This document shows, piece after piece, positions 1 through 8,311 of a stretch of DNA of 49,978 nt. Below the pieces are notes generated by a model. It saw only the letters and a list, made by a program, of their open reading frames with translations. It was not told where the DNA came from and did no database searches. A program made the translations under genes and the position numbers. The stretch is from an uncultured Bacteroidales bacterium. Its GTDB lineage: Bacteria > Bacteroidota > Bacteroidia > Bacteroidales > Paludibacteraceae. The stretch is taken from contig CACYGT010000019.1 in assembly GCA_902774075.1 (NCBI GenBank), positions 1-49,978 on the forward strand. The letters are read 5' to 3'. Within the stretch, counting starts at the first letter, position 1. Each line of letters opens with the position of its first letter.

Positions 1-8
1 AAAGTGCG

Positions 9-39
9 CAAAGTTACAAAAAATTTTTGATACTCGCAA
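9..39 (-). promoter_or_regulatory. Bacteroidota-type promoter reading off the left edge
   Basis: On the minus strand the -7 box TAACTTTG (9-16) lies 20 bp from a TTG -33 box (37-39). Transcription would start within a few bases of the window edge, so the gene it serves lies outside. Nothing else is evident in 1-171. Confidence 0.75.
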
Positions 40-171
40 GAAAAAAGTGCAAATTGCAAGGAGAAAGGGGGTGAAAGTGTCTCTAGGACGGGAGAAAAAC
101 GGCATAAAATTGCTGGAAATGGACGAAGAAATAGAAAACGCACCACTGGGTGACGCGTTTATAATGATTGA

Positions 172-1461
172 TTATTTAGAACAATTACTCCTCTTAGCAG
201 GGAAGATGATTTTGTTTCCGTTGGCTTCGATGCCGAGCATCTCTTTGAGGATGGGCTTTATGACAGCGATAAGCATTGCCACTTCCTCAGAGGTAGGTAG
301 CGGATTTTGTGGCATAAACTGATATTTTTTGCCCTTACAAATTCTATTGAGATCAAAGGTAACTGTTTTCGGGCGCTCTTTTCGAATCTGCTCTTGGCGG
401 ACATCCGCGAAGAATTGCTGAAAGTGGAATAGCTCTATTAGCTGATAATTAACTCCCCAGTATCGGATATCATTTCTCTTGACTGAAGAGATCCAGCTTA
501 TCCATGGTAAACGATATATAAGTACCTTCATGAAGTCGTTCACATCCATATAGAGCTGTTCCTCTTCTTTGATTTGCTCATAGTGGCAGTTTTCCGCTGT
601 GAGGAAAGGTATTTCGGCGAACCGTTCTTTATACGCATCCCAGAAATGGGGAGGTATATTAATATTAAATAAACCTCTTGGGCTCCATAGTCCTACTATC
701 TCGCGGGCGCGTTGTCGGGAAACTCCGAACTCTGACTGAATCTGTTCGAGACTCTTGCGTTCACCTCCACATAGTCCGCGATAGTCGCGCGATGCAATGC
801 AATACTTATAGTCCGTATTCTTGTAATAGGCTGTGATAAGATAGAACAGTGGGAGATAATCGTGCTCGTCAATGAACTGCGACACGAACTGCTCCTGCTC
901 TTCCGTCAGACGACCGGCGATATGCCTTGCATAAAAGAGCATTTGCTCTTTGTAGGATAACTCTTCAAACGCATCTAAGGAATAGAACTGCTCATAGAAC
1001 GAATGGAGTCGGATATAATCACTCACCTGCTTTGGGTTTAATTCCGGAGATGGTTGGTCACCGAACACATACATCTCCATGAAAGCCTTGAAGCCCGATG
1101 GTTCTTGACAACCGTAGTCCCAGAGGGAATAAAAGTTATGGAGACTAATCATTTTCCTTTCCCGCACATTATGGATAGCCATATTGTACAGTTCTATTCC
1201 CAGCGGAGTATCCAGATATGCCCATTTCTTGCGAGCGGCTTGTAGTTGTTTTTGGAACTGACGGAATTTCAGTTCCTCTTGGTACATAGCAGTGGTCTTG
1301 TAGTCAATGCCTTGTCCCTCGCAGAACTGCTTGTATGAGCCAACTATCGATTCCAGCATAATTTCAGGATGCTCTCGATACATTCGCTCTTGCTCGTAAG
1401 TCAAATTCGGGCGTAGTTTCCTAATCAGCTTCTTTATTTCAATATGTAGGTTGCTTGTCAT
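172..1461 (-). CDS. Unrecognised protein with sigma-70 region 4-like helix-turn-helix
   Basis: The protein has 429 residues and no signal peptide or membrane segment. I do not recognise the whole protein. Residues about 237-262 contain SLEQIQSEFGVSRQRAREIV, which has the spacing of the sigma-70 region 4 helix-turn-helix (I..EFGVSR.R.REI), so DNA binding is likely. The flanking regions are rich in aromatic and charged residues and show no other motif. The ATG at 1461 was chosen because a strong promoter (-7 box 1479-1486) places the transcript start only a few bases upstream. A longer reading from TTG 1587 would have to begin upstream of that promoter. It is a single-gene unit that diverges from the ribosomal operon. 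It could be a regulator or an atypical sigma-like protein; the function is unknown. Confidence 0.7.
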   Translation of the reverse strand: MTSNLHIEIKKLIRKLRPNLTYEQERMYREHPEIMLESIVGSYKQFCEGQGIDYKTTAMYQEELKFRQFQKQLQAARKKWAYLDTPLGIELYNMAIHNVRERKMISLHNFYSLWDYGCQEPSGFKAFMEMYVFGDQPSPELNPKQVSDYIRLHSFYEQFYSLDAFEELSYKEQMLFYARHIAGRLTEEQEQFVSQFIDEHDYLPLFYLITAYYKNTDYKYCIASRDYRGLCGGERKSLEQIQSEFGVSRQRAREIVGLWSPRGLFNINIPPHFWDAYKERFAEIPFLTAENCHYEQIKEEEQLYMDVNDFMKVLIYRLPWISWISSVKRNDIRYWGVNYQLIELFHFQQFFADVRQEQIRKERPKTVTFDLNRICKGKKYQFMPQNPLPTSEEVAMLIAVIKPILKEMLGIEANGNKIIFPAKRSNCSK

Positions 1462-1478
1462 GACATCAAAATTGTCTG

Positions 1479-1509
1479 CAAAGTTACTGCTTTTTTCTGA
1501 TATATGCAA
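1479..1509 (-). promoter_or_regulatory. Promoter for the HTH protein gene
   Basis: Minus strand: TTG (1507-1509), 20-bp spacer ending in AAAAAAGCAG, and -7 box TAACTTTG (1479-1486). The expected transcript start is about 12-15 bp from ATG 1461, which decides the start codon. Confidence 0.85.
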
Positions 1510-1631
1510 GAAAAAAATGCAGATTGTCGCCGAAACCCGCGCTGAGGGGTATTTAACGAGCATGTTTTTGCCAAGTAAGTTGTACAAAATCGAGAAAATC
1601 TCTAAAAAATTACATTTTTTTTATAAAAATA

Positions 1632-1663
1632 TTTGCGTATATGAAAAAAAAGCAGTAATTTTG
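1632..1663 (+). promoter_or_regulatory. Promoter of the rplM ribosomal operon
   Basis: TTTG (1632-1635), 20-bp spacer, TAATTTTG (1656-1663). From the -33 box to the base after the -7 box it is nearly identical to the tRNA-Glu promoter at 11688-11719. That is consistent with a strong growth-linked class of promoter. Confidence 0.9.
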
Positions 1664-1669
1664 CAGGCT

Positions 1670-1831
1670 TTTTCTCGCATGGGTGCTCGATTATTGTGAA
1701 CAATTTTCGCGTGAACGGGTGTGACACGCATGCGGAAATGCACGTAAAACAAACATTATAAATCGCCTGGCTGGGCGGTGCGGAGACGCTTAATAGATGT
1801 CCGTCGGCCAAGCCTAAAACAAACAAAATTA
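1670..1831 (+). promoter_or_regulatory. Structured 5' leader of rplM
   Basis: The ~160-nt untranslated leader carries an imperfect hairpin at 1769-1814. GGCT pairs with AGCC, GGC with GCC, and CGGA (1781-1784) with TCCG (1800-1803), closing an AT-rich loop. A shorter inverted repeat, ATTGT..ACAAT, lies near 1693-1704. There is no T-run, so this is not a terminator. Autogenous control by L13 is a reasonable inference because such leaders are known in other phyla, but I cannot assign it to a named family. Confidence 0.45.
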
Positions 1832-2287
1832 ATGGAATACAATTCTTACAAGACAGTGTCTGTAAACAAGGAGTCCGCTAAGAAAGAGTGGGTCGTTGTT
1901 GACGCTGAGGGCCAGATCTTAGGCCGTATGTGCTCCAAAGTAGCAAAACTGCTGCGTGGTAAGTACAAACCGTCCTACACTCCGAACGTGGACTGTGGTG
2001 ACAATGTGATCATCGTGAACGCTGACAAAGTGCAGCTGACAGGTAACAAAATGACGGATCGCGTATACGTACGCTACACCGGTTTCCCGGGTGGCCAACG
2101 TGAGTTCACTCCGGCTGACCTGATGGCTAAGGGCGCTGACAAGCTCGTTCGCAAAGTAGTAAAAGGTATGCTGCCGAAGAATCGTCTGGGCGCAAAGCAG
2201 ATCACAAATCTGTACATTTTCGCAGGCCCGGAGCACAACATGCAGGCACAGCAACCGAAAAACATTGATATTAACACCCTGAAATAA
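1832..2287 (+). CDS. rplM: 50S ribosomal protein L13
   Basis: The 151-residue protein has the usual L13 length and the family signature in WVVVDAEGQILGRMCSKVAK, followed by the VIIVNADKVQLTGNK and GMLPKNRLG segments. L13 binds 23S rRNA early in large-subunit assembly. The ATG at 1832 was chosen; an in-frame extension to 1778 would run through the leader hairpin. rpsI starts 8 bp after the stop, and the two genes are co-transcribed in nearly all bacteria. Expression comes from the promoter at 1632-1663. Confidence 0.97.
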   Translation: MEYNSYKTVSVNKESAKKEWVVVDAEGQILGRMCSKVAKLLRGKYKPSYTPNVDCGDNVIIVNADKVQLTGNKMTDRVYVRYTGFPGGQREFTPADLMAKGADKLVRKVVKGMLPKNRLGAKQITNLYIFAGPEHNMQAQQPKNIDINTLK

Positions 2288-2295
2288 TAGAAGAT

Positions 2296-2682
2296 ATGGA
2301 AACAGTTAATGCATTAGGTCGTCGTAAAGAGGCAGTAGCTCGCGTTTACGTTAATGAAGGTGCCGGCAAGATCGAGATCAATGGCCGTGACATCGAGACA
2401 TATTTCCCGTCTTCTATTCTGCGCTATATCGTTCTTCAGCCGCTGAACAAGCTTGGTGTGGCTGAGAAATACGATATCAAGGTAACTCTTGACGGTGGTG
2501 GCTTCAAAGGTCAGGCAGAGGCTCTGCGTTTGGCTATCGCACGTGCGCTGGTGAAGATTAATCCGGAAGACAAGGCTGCGTTGAAGGCTGAAGGCTTCAT
2601 GACTCGTGACGCTCGTGAGGTGGAACGTAAGAAACCGGGTCAGCCGAAGGCTAGAAAGCACTTCCAGTTCTCTAAACGTTAA
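2296..2682 (+). CDS. rpsI: 30S ribosomal protein S9
   Basis: The 128-residue protein starts METVNALGRRKEAVARVYV and ends in the invariant basic tail HFQFSKR, which reaches into the P site of the small subunit. The GGGFKGQAEALRLAIARALV segment is the S9 core. The length is normal. It is the second gene of the ribosomal operon and is followed by a 274-bp spacer without a promoter but with strong RNA structure. Confidence 0.97.
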   Translation: METVNALGRRKEAVARVYVNEGAGKIEINGRDIETYFPSSILRYIVLQPLNKLGVAEKYDIKVTLDGGGFKGQAEALRLAIARALVKINPEDKAALKAEGFMTRDAREVERKKPGQPKARKHFQFSKR

Positions 2683-2956
2683 GCTTTTGTATTTTCTTGG
2701 GCATCTTTGGGTTTTCGGTTTCGGTCATTATGGTCACCATAACTCCCTTACCGGAAAATCCAAATCTGCTCCAAGTAAATTTCAAAATCAATCGGAAGAA
2801 ATTACTCCAAACTTGGCCCATTGTCAAGTTGTTCCTGTGAGTCAAACGCATGTGCGTGCGCGTGTAGTTAATAAGGAATACGCGTGAAAGACCCACAGGG
2901 ATGAAAGGAGATTAAATATTAATTATTTAACAATTAAAAACAACAAACATTTCAAA
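2683..2956 (+). promoter_or_regulatory. Structured rpsI-rpsB intercistronic leader
   Basis: This 274-bp gap has no ORF and no TAnnTTTG promoter. Domain 1 (2696-2775) folds as nested stems: CTTGG/CCAAG outermost, then a long stem joining 2706-2719 with 2750-2764, then TTATGG/CCATAA with a 3-nt loop at 2734-2736. A small stem AACTTG/CAAGTT spans 2810-2830. Domain 2 (2834-2899) is closed by a 10-bp helix with one mismatch and contains the CGCGT/ACGCG hairpin at 2859-2884. No T-run follows either domain, so a regulatory leader for S2 is more likely than a terminator. Confidence 0.6.
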
Positions 2957-3787
2957 ATGAGAACAAATTTTGATCAATTGCTCGAGGCTGGTGCACACTT
3001 TGGCCACCTCAAACGCAAATGGAACCCGGCTATGGCTCCGTACATCTACATGGAGCGCAACGGTATTCACATCATCGACTTGAACAAGACCGTCGTTAAG
3101 GTAGAAGAGGCTGCAGAGGCTCTGAAGAACCTGGCTCGCAGTGGCCGCAAGGTGCTGTTCGTAGGTACAAAGAAACAGGCTCAAGAGGTTATCGCCGCTC
3201 ACGCACAAGAAGTAGGCATGCCGTACATCACCGAGCGCTGGGCAGGTGGTATGTTGACCAACTTCCCGACGATCCGTAAGGCTGTGAAGAAAATGAGCCA
3301 GATCGACAAGATGATGACCGATGGTACGCTGGATAACGTTTCGAAGCGTGAGAAACTGCAGGTAACCCGTCAGCGTGAGAAACTGGAGAAGAACCTCGGT
3401 TCTATCGCCGACATGACTCGTCTGCCGAGCGCCGTGTTCGTTGTAGACGTGATCAAAGAGAAGATCGCTGTGGCTGAAGCAAACCGCCTGGGTATCCCTG
3501 TATTCGGTATCGTTGATACCAACTCGAACCCGAACAACATCGACTTCGTCATCCCGGCAAACGATGATGCAACGAAGGCTATCGACGTCATCCTCACCGC
3601 TGTTTGCGACGCTATCAAAGAGGGTCTCGAAGAGCGTAAGGTAGAGAAAGCCGACGAGGAAGCTGCTGAAGCACAGGCTGCTACAGAGGCTCCGGCACCG
3701 AAAGAGCGTCGTCAACGTATCCGCAAAGCTGCTCCCAAAGCTGAGGCTGAGAAAGTAGCTGAGGTTAAAAACGAAGAGGAGGCATAA
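2957..3787 (+). CDS. rpsB: 30S ribosomal protein S2
   Basis: The 276-residue protein begins [20 protein letters not shown] and contains the S2 signatures [20 protein letters not shown] and [16 protein letters not shown]. The family core ends near residue 228. The remaining ~45 residues are an acidic Ala/Glu/Lys-rich tail of the kind common in Bacteroidota S2. It pairs with tsf, which starts 2 bp after the stop. Confidence 0.97.
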   Translation: MRTNFDQLLEAGAHFGHLKRKWNPAMAPYIYMERNGIHIIDLNKTVVKVEEAAEALKNLARSGRKVLFVGTKKQAQEVIAAHAQEVGMPYITERWAGGMLTNFPTIRKAVKKMSQIDKMMTDGTLDNVSKREKLQVTRQREKLEKNLGSIADMTRLPSAVFVVDVIKEKIAVAEANRLGIPVFGIVDTNSNPNNIDFVIPANDDATKAIDVILTAVCDAIKEGLEERKVEKADEEAAEAQAATEAPAPKERRQRIRKAAPKAEAEKVAEVKNEEEA

Positions 3788-3789
3788 TC

Positions 3790-4782
3790 ATGGCAGTAAC
3801 ATTAGCTGATATCAAAAAACTGCGCGATATCACAGGCGCAGGTATGATGGACGTCAAGAAAGCCCTCGAAGAGGCAAACGGCGATTTCGAGGTTGCGAAG
3901 GACTTGCTCCGCAAGCGCGGACAGGCCATCGCAGCAAAACGTAGCGATCGCGAAGCTTCGGAAGGTTGCGTTCTGGCTAAAGTAAAAGACAACTTCGGCG
4001 CTATCGTTGGCGTGAAGTGCGAGACCGACTTCGTAGCTAAGAACGAGGACTTCGTTGGCATGGTGAAGCTGATCCTGGACGCTGCGCTGGATAACAAAGT
4101 ACGTACACGCGAGGAGTTGGCTAACCTCAAGATCGGTAACTTTACCGTAACAGAGATCATCACCGAGCGTTCGGGTGTTACCGGCGAGAAGATGGAGTTG
4201 GCTGACTACGCATGCCTCGAGGCACCGGTAGTGGATGCTTACAACCACCTGGGTAACAAACTGAGCTCGCTCGTTGCTGCAGAGGCAGGTAGCGAGCAGG
4301 AGACCGTTCACGGTATCTCCATGCAGGTAGCTGCTATGTCGCCGATCGCTCTCGACGCTGACCACGTAGCGGAAGATGTGAAGAAGCACGAGCTCGAGGT
4401 AGCTATCGACAAGACCAAACAGGACGAGATCAACAAAGCTGTTGAGAACGCACTGCGTAAGGCCGGTCTGAACCCCGCTCACTGCGACAGCGATGACCAT
4501 ATCGCTTCCAACACCGCGAAGGGGTGGTTGACCGAGGAGCAGGCTCAGGTAGCTCGCGACATCCGCGCGAAAGTTCCTGCAGAGGCAGAGGCTAACCTCG
4601 CTAATCAGGCTAAGAAGATCGAGATGATCGCACAAGGTCGTCTTGGTAAGTTCTTGAAAGAGAACACCTTAGTAGAGCAGGCTTACATCATGAGCGAGAG
4701 CAAAGAGCTCGTGAAGGATGTACTGAAAGCGAAAGGCGTAACAATCCTTGATTTCCGCCGCATCACATTGGCGGCAGAGTAA
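3790..4782 (+). CDS. tsf: Elongation factor Ts
   Basis: This 330-residue nucleotide exchange factor for EF-Tu has an N-terminal UBA-like domain ([20 protein letters not shown]) and the exchange motif [13 protein letters not shown] near residues 77-89. Two core subdomains and a C-terminal helical module follow, as in long EF-Ts proteins. It is translationally adjacent to rpsB. An AsmA-like gene follows after 12 bp and is probably read from the same transcript. Confidence 0.97.
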   Translation: MAVTLADIKKLRDITGAGMMDVKKALEEANGDFEVAKDLLRKRGQAIAAKRSDREASEGCVLAKVKDNFGAIVGVKCETDFVAKNEDFVGMVKLILDAALDNKVRTREELANLKIGNFTVTEIITERSGVTGEKMELADYACLEAPVVDAYNHLGNKLSSLVAAEAGSEQETVHGISMQVAAMSPIALDADHVAEDVKKHELEVAIDKTKQDEINKAVENALRKAGLNPAHCDSDDHIASNTAKGWLTEEQAQVARDIRAKVPAEAEANLANQAKKIEMIAQGRLGKFLKENTLVEQAYIMSESKELVKDVLKAKGVTILDFRRITLAAE

Positions 4783-4794
4783 ACACCATTACTC

Positions 4795-6522
4795 ATGGAA
4801 AAAACTGGGAAGATATGTTTGTGGGGAGCGCTTGGAATAGCGCTCCTTTTTGCATTGGCCGCAATGCTTGCGTCGCCGATAGCCAAGCATATCCTCCATA
4901 CGCAGGTGAAGGAGTTGATCGGACGCGACCTGTATGCTCAGAGCGTCCGCGTCAACCTCTACACCGGCGGAGTCACCATCAAGGATTTCCACTGCAAGGA
5001 ACCGAACGGCGAGACAGACTTCGTCTCTTTCGAGCGCCTGTATGTCCGTGTGGCGTACCCGCGCCTCATAGGTAAGACCCTCAAACTGAAGAAGATACGC
5101 CTGGAAGGCTTCAATGGCCAAGTGATGCAGAGCGGTAGCCGGTGGAACTTCTCCGATATCATCAAGCGCTTTGAGCAGGATGCGAATCCTGCGGACACGA
5201 TGCCGAGTGAGTGGACTTTTATCTTAAAGGATATCCAACTGATTAACAGCTCTGTACGGTACCGCGACGTGCTGCATGACAAACAGTGGAAGATAGAGAA
5301 TATCAACTTCTCGATGCCCGGTCTGGCTTTTGACCGCACGGACAAGCACGCCGGTCTGGACTTCGCTATCCCTGCCGGCGGTAAGGTGGCGGTAGAGGCC
5401 AAGTACGCCGCGCCGACGAACAGTGTGACGGTCAACCTCCAACTGGACGATGTCAACACCGACGCCCTCTTGCCGCTCATCCAGGACTATGTCAACGTCT
5501 CGACCTTAGGGGCAACCATGAACGGTAACCTGCGCGCGCACGCCAGCATGGACAATATACAGAATATCGACGTGAAGGGTAGGTTGCATCTGCAGCACCT
5601 CCATGTCAAAGACATGTCTAAGATCGAGATAGCCGCGATGGAAGAGATGCATGTGATCCTCAACCGCTGGAATCTGAGCACCAACACCTTCATCCTGGAT
5701 AGCCTGATCATGGACGGCGTAACCGGCACCTACGAGGTGCATAAGAACTGGAACACGATCTCCAAACTCATCAAAGGCTACGGCAATGACACCAAAGCCA
5801 AGAAGAAAAAAGGCAAGTCGAAGCCGAAGAACACGTCCAATGGCAAGCAGCTTGTATGGTTAGCCAAAGAGGCCGTACTCAATGCGCATGATCTGACCTA
5901 CTACGACTACTCGATGAAGCGCAACTGGAGTTATGCCATCAAGACCCTCAAGGCCGAAGGACATAATGTGTCCAGCAACGGACGTAACCTGCTCAAGATC
6001 AACGCGACTATGACCAACAACGCCAAACTGAAGATGGATTTTGTGGGCAGTCTGAACGTCAAGAAACATGATACGCGCTTCAACCTCACCCTGACGAACG
6101 TCAACCTCAAGGATTTCGATGCCGCTTGCCGTAACTACACCGGCTATCCGATCGAGTCAGGTATGATGCACTTAGACAGCCATATGGAGTTCGTCCGCGG
6201 CCAACTGACCGGTAACACCAAGATCGTCATTGACAACACAGAGATCGGTCAACGAGAGAAACTGACCAAGGCGCCCTACCGGAATATCCCGGTTCGCTCG
6301 ACCTTCCGCCGGCTTGAAGACTCCAACAAACGCGTGATCATCAATGCGCCTGTGAAGGGAGACGCCAACAAGAAATCGTTCTCGCTGAGCAAGATCGTCA
6401 TCAAGTCGCTCGTCAAAGAGACCTTCGGCCGCATGAATGCGACGCGCAGTATGAAAGATAAGATCAGTAAGGAGGAGAAGCAGGAGATCCAGCGGATCCT
6501 GAGAGAAGAAGACGACGATTGA
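4795..6522 (+). CDS. AsmA-like / DUF748 envelope protein
   Basis: The protein has 575 residues with an N-terminal membrane anchor (about residues 7-28) followed by a large periplasmic beta-rich region. It shows the AsmA/DUF748 pattern: short repeats of the type LYTGGVTIKDFHC and RLIGKTLKLKKIRLEG, and a C-terminal half with LSKIVIKSLVKETFGR. Members of the wider AsmA superfamily help maintain the outer membrane and some act in lipid transfer; the role of this one is unknown. It follows tsf by 12 bp. Its stop codon abuts the recQ stop on the other strand with no base between them. A Lys-rich stretch lies near residues 325-345. Confidence 0.8.
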   Translation: MEKTGKICLWGALGIALLFALAAMLASPIAKHILHTQVKELIGRDLYAQSVRVNLYTGGVTIKDFHCKEPNGETDFVSFERLYVRVAYPRLIGKTLKLKKIRLEGFNGQVMQSGSRWNFSDIIKRFEQDANPADTMPSEWTFILKDIQLINSSVRYRDVLHDKQWKIENINFSMPGLAFDRTDKHAGLDFAIPAGGKVAVEAKYAAPTNSVTVNLQLDDVNTDALLPLIQDYVNVSTLGATMNGNLRAHASMDNIQNIDVKGRLHLQHLHVKDMSKIEIAAMEEMHVILNRWNLSTNTFILDSLIMDGVTGTYEVHKNWNTISKLIKGYGNDTKAKKKKGKSKPKNTSNGKQLVWLAKEAVLNAHDLTYYDYSMKRNWSYAIKTLKAEGHNVSSNGRNLLKINATMTNNAKLKMDFVGSLNVKKHDTRFNLTLTNVNLKDFDAACRNYTGYPIESGMMHLDSHMEFVRGQLTGNTKIVIDNTEIGQREKLTKAPYRNIPVRSTFRRLEDSNKRVIINAPVKGDANKKSFSLSKIVIKSLVKETFGRMNATRSMKDKISKEEKQEIQRILREEDDD

Positions 6523-8280
6523 TCACTCCGCCATAATCCGGTGTTCCAATTCCCGACATACATCGCAGTGCCCGCAAGGCGCTGCGTTTTTTTCACCAAA
6601 ATACGAGAGCAGCACCTGCTCGCGGCAGAACTGCGTCTGCTCGGCGTACTCGAGCATGGCATTGATCTTCGTCACAAAGCGCGCCTGGCGTTCCTCGAAG
6701 ATAGCGGACGAGAGGAAGATCTCCGTTTGGCGCTCCATAGTCATCGTCAGGCTGCAACCTATCGTGCGGGGGATATAGGTGATGATACCGCGTTGCGCCA
6801 ATGAGACGAGAATCTCATGATTTGTGATTTGTGATTTCTGTCGATCGGCAGAGCCGTGGTCATTTGTGATTTGGTCGGCCTCGCGGACGTATTGGAGTTC
6901 GGTGTAGATGCCCGAATAGGAACGCATCAGTTTGTCCAGCAGTTCGGCCTGCTCGAGCGAGAGGTTATAATCGCCCAATTGACGGCGCTCCACTTTGATC
7001 TGTACACGCGGCTGGGTCTCATGTTCTTCTTCAAAATCAATATACCCCGCCTGCGTGAGGATATGCAGGGCAGAGTAGGTCTGCAGCACGGGCAGATGCA
7101 TGACATGGCATAATTGGTCGATATGCAGTGTGAAACGATGCCCTAAACCGCTACCGGCACCGATCTGCAGAAAGTCCATCGTCTTGTGATAAACGGAGTT
7201 CACAAACTCCTTCGGCGGATAGGAATCGACGATCCGTTTCTTTATTTTGGCCGGGTCTTCGTTGGAGTTGAAGAGCAACACGGCATAGGCTGTCTGACCG
7301 TCTCTGCCGGCGCGTCCTGCTTCCTGATAGTACGACTCGAGATGGGACGGCAGGTCATAATGGATCACCACCCGCACGTCGGGCTTGTCGATGCCCATAC
7401 CGAAAGCATTAGTGGCAACCATCACACGAAGACCGCCCTCCGTCCATGCTTTCTGCCGTTCGTTGCGTTCCTTTGTCGTCAGTCCGGCGTGATAATAGTC
7501 AACCTGTAACCCATCCACCGTAACCCGTAACCACTCCGCTAACTCCTGCGCACGCTTTCTGTTACGCACATAGACGATCGCCGAACCGGGCACTTTGGTG
7601 AGGATATGCGCGACCTGTTCCTCTTTGCGCAGCGTGCGACGAACAACATAATAGAGGTTCTCGCGATGGAAAGACTTACGCAGCACATTGTGCGCTTTGA
7701 AGCCTAACTTGTCCTGTATGTCGTCGATCGTCTCGGGGGTGGCGGTAGCCGTGAGGGCCAGCACCGGCACGTCTGGCAGCAGCTCACGCACGGCGGCTAT
7801 GTTAAGGTAAGACGGCCGAAAATCATAGCCCCACTGACTAATGCAATGCGCCTCATCGACGGCTATCAAACCGATCGGCAGGTCCGCCAGACGTTTTCTG
7901 AACTCCTCGGACTCCAAGCGCTCGGGACTGCAATAGAGGAAATGGTACGGCCCGTAGAGGCAGTTATCCAGCGCCACACGCTGTTTGTCCCAACTCATAC
8001 CGGTATATACCGCCGCGGCGTGGATATTGCGTGCTTCGAGGTTAGCTACCTGATCCCGCATGAGCGCAATAAGCGGCGTGATGACTAGACAGAGGCGCTT
8101 GTTCAGATCGTCCTGCGAGAGCACGAGGGTAGGTACCTGAAAACAGATACTCTTGCCGCCGCCCGTAGGCATCAATGCGAGCGTATCCTTACCCGCTAAT
8201 ACAGAATCGATGATTTCCGACTGCAAGGGCCGAAAATCATCGTATCCGAAATACTTATGTAATGCCTCGCGGGGAGTCAT
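6523..8280 (-). CDS. recQ: RecQ family ATP-dependent DNA helicase
   Basis: This 585-residue 3'-5' SF2 helicase has Walker A at residues 39-44 (TGGGKS), DEAH at 142-145 followed by CISQWGYDFRPSY, TATAT near 178, and motif VI in YYQEAGRAGRDGQ near 317. The zinc site C552/C569/C572/C575 lies at the extreme C-terminus after the winged-helix-like region. In E. coli RecQ it directly follows the core. I believe the C-terminal layout is common in Bacteroidota RecQ. Residues about 469-491 are partly encoded by heptamer repeats and look inserted. It is downstream of gltX; the 22-bp spacer is itself heptamer repeat. There is no obvious Shine-Dalgarno sequence. Confidence 0.95.
   Translation of the reverse strand: MTPREALHKYFGYDDFRPLQSEIIDSVLAGKDTLALMPTGGGKSICFQVPTLVLSQDDLNKRLCLVITPLIALMRDQVANLEARNIHAAAVYTGMSWDKQRVALDNCLYGPYHFLYCSPERLESEEFRKRLADLPIGLIAVDEAHCISQWGYDFRPSYLNIAAVRELLPDVPVLALTATATPETIDDIQDKLGFKAHNVLRKSFHRENLYYVVRRTLRKEEQVAHILTKVPGSAIVYVRNRKRAQELAEWLRVTVDGLQVDYYHAGLTTKERNERQKAWTEGGLRVMVATNAFGMGIDKPDVRVVIHYDLPSHLESYYQEAGRAGRDGQTAYAVLLFNSNEDPAKIKKRIVDSYPPKEFVNSVYHKTMDFLQIGAGSGLGHRFTLHIDQLCHVMHLPVLQTYSALHILTQAGYIDFEEEHETQPRVQIKVERRQLGDYNLSLEQAELLDKLMRSYSGIYTELQYVREADQITNDHGSADRQKSQITNHEILVSLAQRGIITYIPRTIGCSLTMTMERQTEIFLSSAIFEERQARFVTKINAMLEYAEQTQFCREQVLLSYFGEKNAAPCGHCDVCRELEHRIMAE
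6820..6875. repeat. Heptamer array inside recQ (ATTTGTG family)
   Basis: Three 7-bp units at 6820-6840 (ATTTGTG, ATTTGTG, ATTTCTG) and a second patch of two units at 6862-6875 (ATTTGTG, ATTTGGT). They encode the low-complexity segment containing QITN twice in RecQ. The same word, reverse-complemented, recurs at 24838 and, directly, at 40613. Confidence 0.75.
7503..7530. repeat. Heptamer array inside recQ (CCCGTAA family)
   Basis: Four 7-bp units with exact register: CCTGTAA, CCCATCC, ACCGTAA, CCCGTAA. They encode RecQ residues around LRVTVDGLQV. Related GTAACC words occur at 46594-46621. Confidence 0.65.
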
Positions 8281-8283
8281 TGC

Positions 8284-8311
8284 AATGAATAATGAATAAT
8301 GATTAATGAAT
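8284..8311. repeat. Heptamer array forming the gltX-recQ spacer
   Basis: Four exact-register units: AATGAAT twice, AATGATT, AATGAAT. It covers the gltX stop codon and last codons as well as almost all of the 22-bp gap to the recQ start. Confidence 0.8.

Noticed and set aside
47-322. Plus-strand ORF at the left edge
   Set aside because: It overlaps the end of the minus-strand HTH gene, has no promoter and no recognisable motif.
2686-2709. Possible promoter for rpsB (TTTG followed by CATCTTTG)
   Set aside because: The -7 box lacks TA and the spacing is only 12 bp, whereas every other promoter here has 20 bp.
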